NCBI RefSeq assembly: GCF_000150275.1
Contig: NW_002060960.1
Coordinates: 1-64,000, forward strand
From: Trichoplax adhaerens
Taxonomy: Eukaryota > Placozoa > Uniplacotomia > Trichoplacea > Trichoplacidae
DNA: 64,000 nt
Reading direction: 5' to 3'
The notes beneath the pieces were generated by a model. It searched no databases and had not been told where the DNA came from. It saw only the letters and a program-made list of their open reading frames with translations. Below, one piece after another: positions 1-10,870 of this stretch (the first letter of the stretch is position 1; each line of letters opens with the position of its first letter). Both the position numbers and the translations under genes were made by a program.

Positions 1-422
1 TTATATGTCATTGTATATTTAATATACCAATACAACGATACTTACAGTCTGCAATATTCGTATGATGTGTATGATTGATATGGAATTATGCGATGATAGA
101 ATAATAGAGTTTATATAGTATTGACGTATAGTAAGACACAAGTAGAGAAGAGTAGAGTAGTAATGGTAATTTGTATTGAATGACGATTGAATGGCGATTT
201 AGTGTATAAGCATTGCAGTGTATTGGTGGTTTTAGTATACGTATATCCGTATAATAACCATACGATAATCATTCCATTCGATCATTGCATATATGTACAT
301 ATCCATTCCATAGTAAATCGCATTGTCGATCCAATAGAAAACCATATATATCAATCAAATCATATAAATAATTTTATTAATAAGAGTAAATGTATTAATA
401 AACGACAGTAATAATAATCACT
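1..422. other. AT-rich sequence without recognised gene
   Basis: No coding exon is recognised. A 74-codon open frame on the + strand is low in complexity, rich in isoleucine and asparagine, and resembles no family I know. The stretch lies just 3' of the CARD-like gene and probably includes its 3' untranslated region. Confidence 0.5.
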
Positions 423-752
423 TTACAATTTGCTGTTTCTAACTTTACCTGGATTATTGGCCATATCATGTAAAAGCCAACCGAAGTTTTTTGTTGCAGG
501 ATCTAATTGCAAACATAACAATTGGCAAAAGGAAGTCATTTTTGTTTTATCTTCTTTCTTGGACTTTAACATACTGCACAGCGTTCTGTTTTTTTGTTGT
601 CGAGATAACTTTGAATTGATCACTTCGTACTCCTCCTCTGATATTAAATTCTCATTCTTGATATCAGTTAACAACTCTTCTATAGGTAAATGATCGCAGA
701 GATGATTTTCATAAAAGCGTAAAGCGTTGTCAATATAATTCCATTCTTCCAT
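423..752 (-). CDS. Small CARD-like (death-fold) protein, single exon
   Basis: Predicted protein of 109 residues. The frame is open three codons further upstream, but the first ATG is at 752. Residues about 5-95 show a CARD-like amphipathic pattern: an early helix with NHLCDHL, then LLTDI, an acidic turn with LISEEEYE, a Q-K-x3-L-x2-ML segment matching helix 4, and a final WLLHDM segment. CARDs are six-helix death-fold domains that pair with other CARDs in caspase and innate immune signalling. The frame ends at its own TAA with no other domain, so it could be a CARD-only adaptor or decoy. No intron is needed. A further 5' exon cannot be excluded. The fold call is by pattern only; another death-fold member is possible. 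Confidence 0.55.
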   Translation of the reverse strand: MEEWNYIDNALRFYENHLCDHLPIEELLTDIKNENLISEEEYEVINSKLSRQQKNRTLCSMLKSKKEDKTKMTSFCQLLCLQLDPATKNFGWLLHDMANNPGKVRNSKL

Positions 753-1560
753 TATATCCAATCAGCCTGTGTGGAGAGTCAAGAATATGGCTATATTTAG
801 TTTTAGCTATTTCGGTTTTCCATTTTTCACTAGCACAGTATTACGTGCAGTAGACAACATCGTAGCAGTAATAAGCTATCACAGCACTTTCATTACAATC
901 CTATTACTCGAGTCCATTTCTACTGTAATGTATAAGTAACAACAGATTGTTGCACTCCATCTTGACTTGAACGCCTTCAAATTATAGTTTAGTAGTCAAA
1001 CAAGGACTCATTGTCGGTATACAAGAAGGATTTACAACGTTGCGACATGGAATAATGTGCGAGTATTTCAATATGTCATTGATATATTCGTAAAGCGATT
1101 GCTGCTGTATCGTAATCGTCAGGTATAGCCTATTTTTCATCGTCCGAGTAGTTTATTCCCTCTTGTAGGCTAGTGTTATTTGATAGTAATAGGATGAATG
1201 GAAGAAATAGGCATCATCGTTTTTGAAACTACTGGCATGGTTTGTTTCTAGATGTCATCATGCAGTTTCATATTACTGTATTATAAACACAAGTGAGTCA
1301 AGGACTATCAGTCAATAATTATGAAGACAACATACGTCAATTTAGTACGAGTGAAAATTGGGACAATCACCTGCATAGCCATGACTAAATATGGATTAGA
1401 TAGTAAATCAAATTTGGACAATCTGCTGATGAAGTATGTGAAGGAAATGCTCTATTCTGTACACTCATTGACTCGTTTGATGGCAGCTATCTACCTGTAA
1501 GAGTATCATTGAATTGAGTGATCTGTGAATGGTGTATTGATCTGATCAATGACAGGCTTA
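753..1560. other. Intergenic sequence, nothing recognised
   Basis: No coding exon, RNA gene or clear repeat was recognised between the CARD-like gene and the first duplicated block at about 1562. It presumably contains the promoter of the CARD-like gene, but no clear core element was seen. Confidence 0.4.
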
Positions 1561-1561
1561 C

Positions 1562-1745
1562 CAGACTGATTGGAGTTGATGGCCAGTGGATATCGGTGGT
1601 GATCTCCCTGGTTGAAATAGCAGATAGTCGATCAACGATGGGATGGATTCCAGATTAATTGCATTACACGGTACTGGCTATTGGCTAAGCAGGAGAAAGG
1701 CAGAAAACGAAAGGGAAGAAAACTGCAGCAAGGCCCGTCAAGATA
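1562..1745. repeat. Decayed duplicated block, copy 1 (partner at 2707-2880)
   Basis: Shared landmarks run in the same order in both copies: a TTGGAGTT(g/a)ATGGC segment, AGTGGATAT(c/t)GGTG, GTTGAAATAG, GATGGGAT and an AGAAAACT(g/c)CAGCAA segment ending near CAACTGAG. The copies are clearly diverged, so the duplication is old. There is no convincing open frame. Confidence 0.65.
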
Positions 1746-2097
1746 GCGCAATCAACTGAGGGCTATGTTGGCTACGTTCTCCAAACTAACTTAGCAGTAC
1801 GTTTCAGCAGCTGGTTGACATGGGCAAGGTAGACAGTGCAGTGTAACGCGTCAGACATGCGATCTACTTGAAATGACTCAAGAATCAGCCTGCACATCCT
1901 TAGTATTAGAGATGATCGTCTCTACTAGTCTACCTCATGCGATGACAGTCATAAAGAAGGACGGACATCTTGTTTTATGACTACAGTACTAGAATTAGCC
2001 AGGCCCTTCTCCAGTTCTCCTACTTGTACCAATCATGTCCTTCGAGTAATTATGATTCCATTTGAAATTGGGAAAATGGAATAATAATAAATTAATA
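1746..2097. other. Spacer between duplicated blocks
   Basis: No coding exon is recognised. This spacer separates the first copy of the block at 1562 from the divergent copy of the block that recurs at 3310 and 3582. Confidence 0.35.
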
Positions 2098-2430
2098 TAA
2101 TGTTCTCTTCTATTGCATTGGAAGCGAGACAAGCGTGACACAGTGATAGGATTGCATTGGTTTGGAGACGACGGTGTGCCATAGGTACTCTTAACAACCC
2201 TTACAGTAATAGCAGGGCGAGCTTTCTTCAACGTTTTACTTCAAGTATCTTTTAAACTACTGTAAGTACCAGTATACAGTGTAGAAGGTAAGAAATGGGC
2301 CTAGTTACTTTGTTGATAGCCTGCCTGCCTGTTATCCAATACTCCGCTACGATATATGATATTTTGTTAAAGATTGAAATGATGCAGGAAAGATGCAAAT
2401 TATGCTATGCAATGCAGCAACTTATTTCAC
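2098..2430. repeat. Divergent copy of the 3270/3541 repeat, plus its AAGATG-type tail
   Basis: Segments TGTTCTCTTCTATTGCAT, GCGTGACAC and GGAGACGACGGTGTGC match the later near-identical copies at 3270-3495 and 3541-3770. The following GTTACTTTGTTGATAGCCTG and AATACTCCG match 3790-3840. The end, TGATATTTTGTTAAAGATTG followed by a TATGCAATGC segment, matches blocks near 4114 and 4365. It is older and more diverged than those copies. Confidence 0.7.
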
Positions 2431-2706
2431 CCGTTTTTTTTACCCTTCATAAATAAAAAAAAGAGTCGTTTCCTTCTAACATAGAACCACTGATTACTTC
2501 ATCATTACCTTGTTCTTACTCTCCAAACGTGATATAAACAGTAAAATTCTTACATTGTATAACTGATTGAGGTAATCATTGGAGTAGGGTAAAATCTAGT
2601 CAATGCAATAGCACTCTTTCACTATTTTGAATCCAACCTTTCAAGAGTCAATAGTACAACAATTGGTTTTCGTAGGTACATGATCCGTTATGACGATCAT
2701 CTCCAC

Positions 2707-2880
2707 TTACCAGGTTAATTGGAGTTAATGGCAAGTGGATATTGGTGCGGATGTTCCTAGTTGAAATAGAGAATACGATAACGGTGCTTGGAGCGCACAC
2801 AATCCTCCAATCGTAGCGGATCGTTGATGAAAGATGGGATTGAGAAAAGAAAACTCCAGCAAAGCTCGCCAACTGAGAAG
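2707..2880. repeat. Decayed duplicated block, copy 2 (partner at 1562-1745)
   Basis: This is the second copy of the block at 1562-1745, shifted by roughly 1.15 kb. Because the 2.1-kb block also recurs about 1.2-1.5 kb downstream, the arrangement looks like an old tandem duplication of about 1.2 kb. Short open frames on the minus strand here do not resemble real proteins. Confidence 0.65.
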
Positions 2881-3130
2881 AATGTTGCCAATGTTCTTCT
2901 GTATAGATGCGATCAATAGTCTACAGTAGGTCATCCAAAGTGGTGTACAATACACTATGCTGCACTCCACGCTAATAACGCTTGCAGTGGTTGTTTTGGC
3001 GCTCAGCGACGGCAAGTAGGCAGTCGGTAAATTACTTTCAGTACTAAATAAGGGTGAGGGCGATCCATTTTCTCGCTCATTCGACTCTATCAATGCAAGC
3101 GTTTACCAATGCTGCTCGAAAGCAACTGAG

Positions 3131-3294
3131 CTATGCGAAGAGGCGGTCCGTATCTACGGATCGGAAGAAATATCTCAATTTCATTGGTTCCTTCTTTTTA
3201 TTCACAATGGAAAGCAATAACCTATCAAATTGAGTGAATGGAAAGAAGGAACCAATGAAATTGAGATCTGCAGTGTCGCACTGCCTCTTCGCAT
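3131..3294. repeat. Large inverted repeat with a 26-bp perfect inner arm
   Basis: The inner arms at about 3172-3197 and 3242-3267 are exact reverse complements over about 26 bp around CAATTTCATTGGTTCC, with a 44-base loop. Outer arms TATGCGAAGAGGC (3133-3145) and GCCTCTTCGCATA (3282-3294) also pair. The left half, including its TACGGATCGGAAGA segment, is an inverted copy of 3497-3562. The repeat family has therefore been copied in both orientations, as foldback or MITE-like elements are. Confidence 0.8.
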
Positions 3295-3495
3295 AACGCC
3301 CTTCCCTTAGTAGCACGTTCTCTTCCATTGCATAGGAAGTATTAGAAGTGAGCGTGACACCTTGACAAGATTGCTTTGCCTTGGAGACGACGGTGTGCTA
3401 TAGTGCGCATTGGCAGTGGTTGCCATGGTCACTGCCTTAGTAGCAGCACGGGTACTCGTTTTCACCTTCTGTAGAAACAAGCATACTGCGTAGAA
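3270..3495 (+). repeat. About 226-bp repeat, copy A
   Basis: Nearly identical to 3541-3770 except for small differences after the TTCCATTGCATAGG segment. It contains GGAGACGACGGTGTGC, a CATTGGCAGTGGTTGCCATG segment, and ends at GCATACTGCGTAG. The offset between copies is about 271 bases. The high identity shows recent duplication or gene conversion, in contrast to the decayed copy at 2.1 kb. Confidence 0.9.
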
Positions 3496-3540
3496 CCAAT
3501 GAAATTGAGATCGATCTTCCGATCCGTAGATGATCCATGA

Positions 3541-3770
3541 GCAGTGTCGCACTGCCTCTTCGCATAACGCCCTTCCCTTAGCAGCACGTTCTCTTCCATT
3601 GCATAGGTAGTATTACTTAGAAGCGTGCGTGACACCTTGACAAGATTGCTTTGCCTTGGAGACGACGGTGTGCTATAGTGCGCATTGGCAGTGGTTGCCA
3701 TGGTCACTGCCTTAGTAGCAGCACGGGTACTCGTTTTCACCTTCTGTAGAAACAAGCATACTGCGTAGAA
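3541..3770 (+). repeat. About 230-bp repeat, copy B
   Basis: Direct near-identical partner of 3270-3495. It is preceded by CCAATGAAATTGAGAT and CTTCCGATCCGTAGAT (3490-3530), the same unit that lies inverted at 3145-3190. It is followed by a GTTACTTTGTTGATAGCCTG tail shared with 2.3 kb. Short minus-strand open frames of 81 and 123 codons across copies A and B exist only because of the duplication and look non-coding. Confidence 0.9.
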
Positions 3771-4109
3771 GGTAACCAATGGACCTACAGTAGTTACTTT
3801 GTTGATAGCCTGCCTGTTATGATTGTTATTCAATACTCCGATACGAGTATCTGAACCATGTTGACTGCAAAGTTTACAGAGAGAGTAGTTACTACTTAGT
3901 CTTAATCCGTTCGTTCGATTGCAGACGTAACGGATGATTGAACAGATTTTTGCACTTTACCATTCTCAAATCCAATTAAGGATAGCATTGCTACATTCTG
4001 TAATCATGCTTTGTTGTATTTAATTGTCAGCAATCGCATACACTTAGTTTCCTTGCTAGATTAATTCATTATAAATGGCATGATCCTTGAACTGAAACCA
4101 ACGTATCCA

Positions 4110-4440
4110 ATACAAAATGCTATTTTGTTCAAGATTGTAATGATGTAGTAATCAAGATGGAAATTGTGCTATGGAATGCTGTAACTTACTTTACATGTTT
4201 TGTTTCAACGTACACGTCTTACTTTATATGTTTACTTAACGTACGCATATAAGAAATTAAAATAGAGGAGTCGTTTTCTCCTACAAAAGAATCACTGACT
4301 GGCCAATGTTCCTTCATTGAATACTGTACCATCGACAATATTTTTATCAATATTAATATCCAGCACAAAATGATATTTTGTTCAAGATTGTAAGGATGTA
4401 ATCAAGATGGAAATTGTGCTATGGAATGCTGTAAATTCAC
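4110..4440 (+). repeat. Two direct copies of an 80-bp unit
   Basis: Units at about 4114-4190 and 4365-4435 share ATTTTGTTCAAGATTGTAA, ATCAAGATGGAAATTGTGCT and ATGGAATGCTGTAA. A diverged third copy lies at 2358-2425. The spacing is about 250 bases. Confidence 0.8.
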
Positions 4441-4589
4441 ACGTTTTTGTTTTTTCATTAACCAATATTCCTTTTCTGATACTGTCCTATGGATATGATT
4501 GTGCTGGATAGTGACGTATTTGCACAATCATCAATTCGTTGGAAACTTATGTACTTACCCTTTTCTTTCTACATCCAAGTCAATCTGTT

Positions 4590-4770
4590 TTTTTTAATCA
4601 ATGGTAAGATTAAACAGATCTAGTTTACGTTCATAAATTCATTGGATACTTAGTTTCTCACCTATTTCTCTCTACACTCTACACTCTACACGCACAATCT
4701 TTTTTTACAAATTGTAGGATGAAACAGACCTAGTTTACGCTCATAAATTCATTGGATACTTCAAAAGACA
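4590..4770 (+). repeat. Two direct copies of an approx. 60-bp unit
   Basis: Units at about 4600-4655 and 4711-4765 share GA(t/a)(t/g)AAACAGA(t/c)CTAGTTTACG followed by a TCATAAATTCATTGGATACT segment. Weaker relatives occur at 7100-7160 and 7205-7300, including an ATTGGCTTTGTTTTAGA-type tail, so the family extends through the region. Confidence 0.7.
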
Positions 4771-7375
4771 GATCATTCGCTTGGTTTTAGACACAAATCA
4801 ACACAAAATCTGCTGTATATTGACTGCTTGAATTGGACTGGGATGACAAGAAGCATCCATTCTGCTGCCCTATTTTCCACTCAATGTTAGTATACACGTC
4901 GTATAAGCGTACGAGGACAGACAGGATACAGCACTGATCTCATTTATCCAGATCCATCACATGATGACTTGTAAAGGAGAAGCTCTACAGACTCTTAATT
5001 CTCAAAAGGCTAAAACTCTGTCATAGTTTACTTCAATCTTCGATTAAGTTATTATGCTAACTGTACGTTTGGCTTATTGATTTCAATCGTATTTGTTTTA
5101 TACTGCATACAGTATACCGCCATAAATCTCTTAGAAGAATACTCTACCTATTACTGATTACTTCATAATTACTTATTAATCATTCTGCAGCATATCTGGT
5201 AGGATGCCACTACTCGTGGATTGGATATTTTTAATTTGCATTGATCACTTTAGACACCATTCCTCATGGAATTGATAAATGATTAGAACTGTAATTAGCC
5301 ATAAACCTGTATCAATTGCATATCGATAAGTACGGAAAAGAGGAAAAACGATCTGAAAATTACCTAGTACAGGTTACTACTTGAGAAATCTGTTTTCGTA
5401 TCGTAAAGCTTCCAAAGCCTCTTGTAGGACGATGGAGGATTGACTAAAAATTTTACACTAAATATTTAAATGAAATATATAGCCTATATACTGCATTACC
5501 AATATCTCTTCCTCAACGATTAGGCTTTGACTTCATCAATTTGAAGGCAGAAAATCGATAAATCTTCATCCAAAGACGAATAAAGGATAGTCAAGTACTA
5601 ACTACGAGCGTAAAACTTAAACGGATGAAAGCTTAAAGTAAAGTAAAGTGCTTTACAGCACTAATGCACTTCTAATTACGATTTCATAATACCATCTTTC
5701 AGAAACGAAGTAAATCTGATCTTATTATTACTCCTATGATGAAACTGATATCTCGCCCAAGTCCCAATCATTACTTATTTTATACTATAATAAATATCTA
5801 AAATATTGAATTCTAAGAATTAGCTAGTCGTATTACTCGTATGCCTAATTAGTAAATAAATAAAACTACACTTTTAATTAACTTCAAATTTATAAATTCA
5901 TCGTACCGATGAACAGTAACTCAAATATTAGTTCCTAACGAATTAGAAGAGCTGGAAATATTAGCATCATTCCTATCCTAAGAGTTAAGGTCTCCATTAT
6001 AATATCATAGTTAGATGGTTTTATTATTGCATTTCCTGAAATAATTTGGAAAATACTACCGTCCTTAATTGTAATTGTCAAATGATTACTTAATAAAGAC
6101 TAAAATGCACGACTTAAGTTCTCATTTATACGATTAGCATCGATTTTCTGACAAACTGCCAACGCTTACCTACTAAGAATAACAGCCACAAGCATGAATC
6201 TGTGAAAATAAACTTCACCTTGCTACTGCATAACCATAATTACTCTGCCGTCGTTTTGAACAAGTATTTTATTTTACTTCTTAGTAGTAAAATGAATATC
6301 ACGAGAGAATAGTGTTCTAGTGACACACTACTAATGAGAAAAATCTCCTTATTCAGCGTTGTATGCTTGTACATTTTCTGTTCTATCTAGCTCACTTTAC
6401 ATTTGACTTATTTTAAAATCAGAATAAGCTAATGGAAACGATAGCATTAAACTACCTTCTACTCGTGCTGCAGGTAACATCTACTATTTAAACTAGAAGA
6501 TCTTGATTGCATGGAGTGTAAAACTGTAGATGTTACTGTGTAAAAGCCAGTCTTGAATCATCGTAAATTAAAATTCTATCGTCAAGAGCATATTCTAATT
6601 TTACATATCATTTAAATTTTTAGTTTATCCTATTCCTACTTCACAATTACAATTAAAAAATATAATTTAGCACGCTAAAGTTGTTTCCATTTTATTTCAA
6701 TTCTGTTCCTTTAACTTACATAGCGTTGCATATATCTCTATGAAAACTCGCAAACACTGACAATCTTTTTCACCTTTCTTAGTGAGCGTATTGGGATACA
6801 AAGTCCGCCACTAACCGACAGTAGAATTTAAATCAATGATGTTAGTTTAGTATGTGTAATTGTGTAAGTGATCATACAGCCTGAAATTTTGGCTATAAGC
6901 GTATCTTGTCAACTTATCAAAACTTGAAATTTTTGTATGGAATCTTGTAGCTTATTTCAGATAATTTCCTTAACGTAGAAGCTACTGTACTTAAGAGGGA
7001 TGTATTTGTAGTATTATCAATCTAGCTCTTACCTATCATAGCACTTTTTCCCCTTCTAGACATCAAGTATTAACCAATTTTAATGTTTTAGCATACCTGT
7101 AGGATAAAATTGATCTATTTCAGTGATCTATTTGTACCACTGCAAATTGATTGGATATCAGTATTTCACTCATGTTGTCCTGTGCATAGATCAATCTTCC
7201 TTATTGCTGTAAGATAAAACTGATTTATTTCACACATTATTTACTGTACATCATGATAAATTAATTGAATACTTGACGGATCATTGGCTTTGTTTTAGAT
7301 ATAGATTAGTATAGTAAAGATGCGCTGTGTACTGATTCTACTTACATTGGCTAATCTTCGTTTCTTAATAATTGT
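4771..7375. other. Gene-poor AT-rich stretch with decayed repeat remnants
   Basis: No coding exon was recognised on either strand. The only structure noted is remnants of the 4.6-kb unit near 7.1 and 7.2 kb. Open frames are short and uninformative. Confidence 0.4.
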
Positions 7376-7389
7376 GGGGGGGGGGGGGG
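7376..7389 (+). repeat. Poly-G tract of 14
   Basis: Fourteen consecutive G, followed by AGGAAGGAA. This is conspicuous in such an AT-rich region. It could form a quadruplex or be length-polymorphic. Confidence 0.95.
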
Positions 7390-10300
7390 AGGAAGGAATA
7401 GTGTATCATGGCAATACAGTACTGCAAAATAATGATCCGTAGTGGCATCAACTAATAAATTATTTATAATTCGTACAGTCAATAAATCAATTAATGAAGC
7501 TGGTATTTTATGCAACGAGTAATATGGCGCTATATAAGTTGCATAAAGGATGCTTTAATGTAAGATCCAGTAAAGGAATTATAACTCCCAAGTATCCGAT
7601 TCTTTTACTATCGCAAACAGTTAAACTAATAAAGTAATTAAAAGCGTTTAATTTTGACGAATAACTTGAAAAATAGGTAGAGTTAATAGACAATTGCCAC
7701 TAACTGTAGGCTGTCCTACTATTTTAGAAATGACAACTTAATGCTTCTTCTCCACAGTTCTCTAAAACACGTCCTCTTTTGTACGCCTTTACAAAACACT
7801 TAGTCGTAGACGGTTGGGCAAGATATCATCTCAAAATAGTCAGCCGATCCTAACATACTATAATCTTAACAGTATATCTAAGTTATCACACCAGATCAAA
7901 GATAGTGGGATCTCCTAATTCGTGAAAATGCTGTCTCACTCCAAAATAACCGTTACGAATTTAACAACTCCATCATCAAAACGAGTCTATTTTTCTTATA
8001 AAACAAGTCAATATTACATATAAAAATACTTAAGCATAACAACTAATAGTCTAAGCATATTGCAATAAACATTCAATTACATTTACAATTACAGATGAGA
8101 AAAATTAATCGACTAAAAGTTAAAATCATAATTTTGATTGATACTAAAGTTCGAATATATCATTAATTAGGAAAAATAAAATTAACATTTCAGCAATATA
8201 TATTATTAATTCATTGTCCTATCGTAGAAGCGTTTAATATGAATGATTGTGAAAACTTTGCAGGTTATTCGTTATTGTAAAAGCGATAATCTACAAATTC
8301 TTCCTAATAATCCGTTTAACTTTATCCGGATAATCAGTCCTGAGAATCGATATTTATCGAGCCTAAACCTATAGCAGGGTTTCATTTTTAAGTATAGCAA
8401 TATTATTTTCGTATAAGATATGTTAATAAAAATATAAATGAAATGTATTGCTATTTGTACAACCATTTCTGTACATAAACTTAACTCAAAGATTAGTAAA
8501 TGTACCTGTAACGCTGATTTATGTTAATAAACATTCTAAAATACTAAAAAACGCCTATCTGCCTGATGCAATTACAAAATTAAGAGCTTATGCAACAAGC
8601 TTAACACAGTTCAAAACATAATAAAATATATTAAATCTCAACTTTACAAGTAATAAGGTTTATACAACGGCAAATTTTACACTGTTTTACATTTAAATAT
8701 CATCAACGATAGCATTAGAATGAGTTAGCGTATGTTAGGATTAAGAGGTTTATAGTGCAACAAGCTTCAGACAGTTTCATGTGGGAATAGATCGAATTGT
8801 GTCGTATTAGAATTAATCTAGATAAAGTTAATTTTAGTATCATATATGAAATCAAATTGAACGTGCATACTCTTCCAAATGCAAGGAAAGATATTATCTT
8901 TGGGCTTTATAGTATCATAGCTATAGAGCGATAAATTCCATATAATTCAATATAATCCTAATAAAGAAATGTATCGAATTTTACTGTATAACTATGTACT
9001 CGTTTGCTAATATATTTTGAAAAGTAATTTTGATAATTAATGAACTTTACAAATCTGAATTTATTGTATCGCAAAATAATTCATTCCTTATCAAATTCCA
9101 ATACAGATATATATATGGATGTGTTATGTTAGTAAAACATTCTATTACGTTGTAAGAATCGTACTGGTAATGCCTAGCTATGATTTCTATAAGTTATTAC
9201 ATTAATTCTATACTGATCTCTTTATATAAGATTTAGCATAATGTCGTACAGATGTTGTTTTTATTATTGCTATGATTGATCAACCTCGAGCGTTATGTAA
9301 GTGAACGTCTCGAACGAGACTAGATTAGGCTAGACTTCCACAAAGTTCTACTAGGCTTTCATTAGATCTTCTCGAACACTCATTTACGAATGAAACTACT
9401 AGATGATTATACTGTTGAAAGAACTATCACTATTACTATAACTGAATTCGTAATAACGGCTTGGTCTCTAAACTTTAGCCATTTGTAATAATTTAGCTTT
9501 ATTTTGCTAAGATACACTAAGGTTGGTGACACTATGAACCAAGATAGAGATTAGGGGAACAACACCAGTTTATTTAATATACTTTACTTTGTAAATTAAA
9601 AAGCCGTTTAAGTGAGTCTTGCAATAGTAACAGGTATAACAATACGGCTGAACACTATATGAAACTAACAAGCGAAATGATCTATAAAGTTTACCAAACA
9701 AAACAACTTACGATCTCTTCTTAAGTTATACGACCTCTAGTGGTTAGGACCACGACTTCGATTAACACCAAGAACTACAAACAGGACTACAGCGAAGAAG
9801 ACTCCACTGAAAACAAGACTAAAGTATTCTCGATTATATCACCATTTTATATGCTTCGCAGAGCAGTAGGTGGTCTATTAACTATGAATCATCAATCCTA
9901 AAGTATGCTAAAAGTAGTTACAAACTACAATACTAGCAATTAATCGGACATATCTTAGAACAGATTACACCTTACGATTCCCTCACATAGTACAAATAAA
10001 GTTAACCTTACAAGTCTACAGTAAATGAATACATAATCTTCTCACTTAAAAGTCACTAATAGTTACAATTATAATTCTACAATGAGATACCGACAATCCT
10101 TACATATGACTCACAGACGTCATTCACAACTTAAGGACGCGGTTCACATAAACATTACAAGGATTTTTTTAGATTAGTAATCAACAACCTAAATATGTAA
10201 CAACGATTACAAATCAAACACTTAAATAGTATTAACTATATTAACTACAGTGGACAGGTTCACATTATACTATCTGACACAATCCTTCCACTATCATCTA

Positions 10301-10435
10301 CACTAATTTGGATATTACTTGCAAGTCCTATACTAAAATCTTAAATCATCTTACAATACATTACTAAATAAAGAAATATTCTATGAAGGAGAATACTAAA
10401 TATTAACCTTCATTACACATTTGTTAATCCTTTGA
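7390..10435. other. Gene-poor stretch; C-rich strand at its 3' end
   Basis: No gene was recognised. Short open frames at 7.5-7.7 and 8.3-8.5 kb on the minus strand look random. From about 9.7 kb the + strand becomes C-rich and G-poor: for example 10261-10320 has about 16 C and 3 G. Confidence 0.4.
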
Positions 10436-10870
10436 TTCAATTTTTAGATTTTAATTTTTGGAAAATGTTGTAAGGGTTGATTTTTGAAATTTGAACTTTT
10501 CGTTGTGAATTTGAGATTTTGATATTTTATAACGTGACATGAAAGTTACATTAGGAAAATTTAATTGAGAAAATAGAAAATAAGATGGCAAATGACAGAG
10601 GTTACGTTGATTGTTAAGTAGTTAGAGTGTTATTTTTATGACTAAATCTTGATGTTTAAAGGTTAACTTTTAGACTTCTATAATGTATTGATGATTAGGA
10701 ATTACGTTAGAAGTGAAGTTTGATGTATTTTGTAGTAAGATTATTGGTTTTATAGTGTTTTGTGAGGGAATCATGTGGTAAATTGTAACTGAACTTAAAA
10801 TAATTTTTGTTTTCTCAAGTGGTGCAAAGTAGTTTTTTAAAGTGAATCTTAAGAGCGATTGGTTAATAAA
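10436..10870. other. G-rich, C-poor segment with abrupt boundary
   Basis: The + strand changes at about 10.44 kb from C-rich to G-rich. Counts are about 1 C and 11 G in 10441-10500, and about 4 C and 12 G in 10501-10560. No open frame or inverted repeat explains the switch. It ends by about 10.9 kb. Confidence 0.75.

Noticed and set aside
3307-3833. Minus-strand frames of 81 and 123 codons sharing long identical segments
   Set aside because: They are the same duplicated DNA read twice in different contexts; base repeats explain the open frames.
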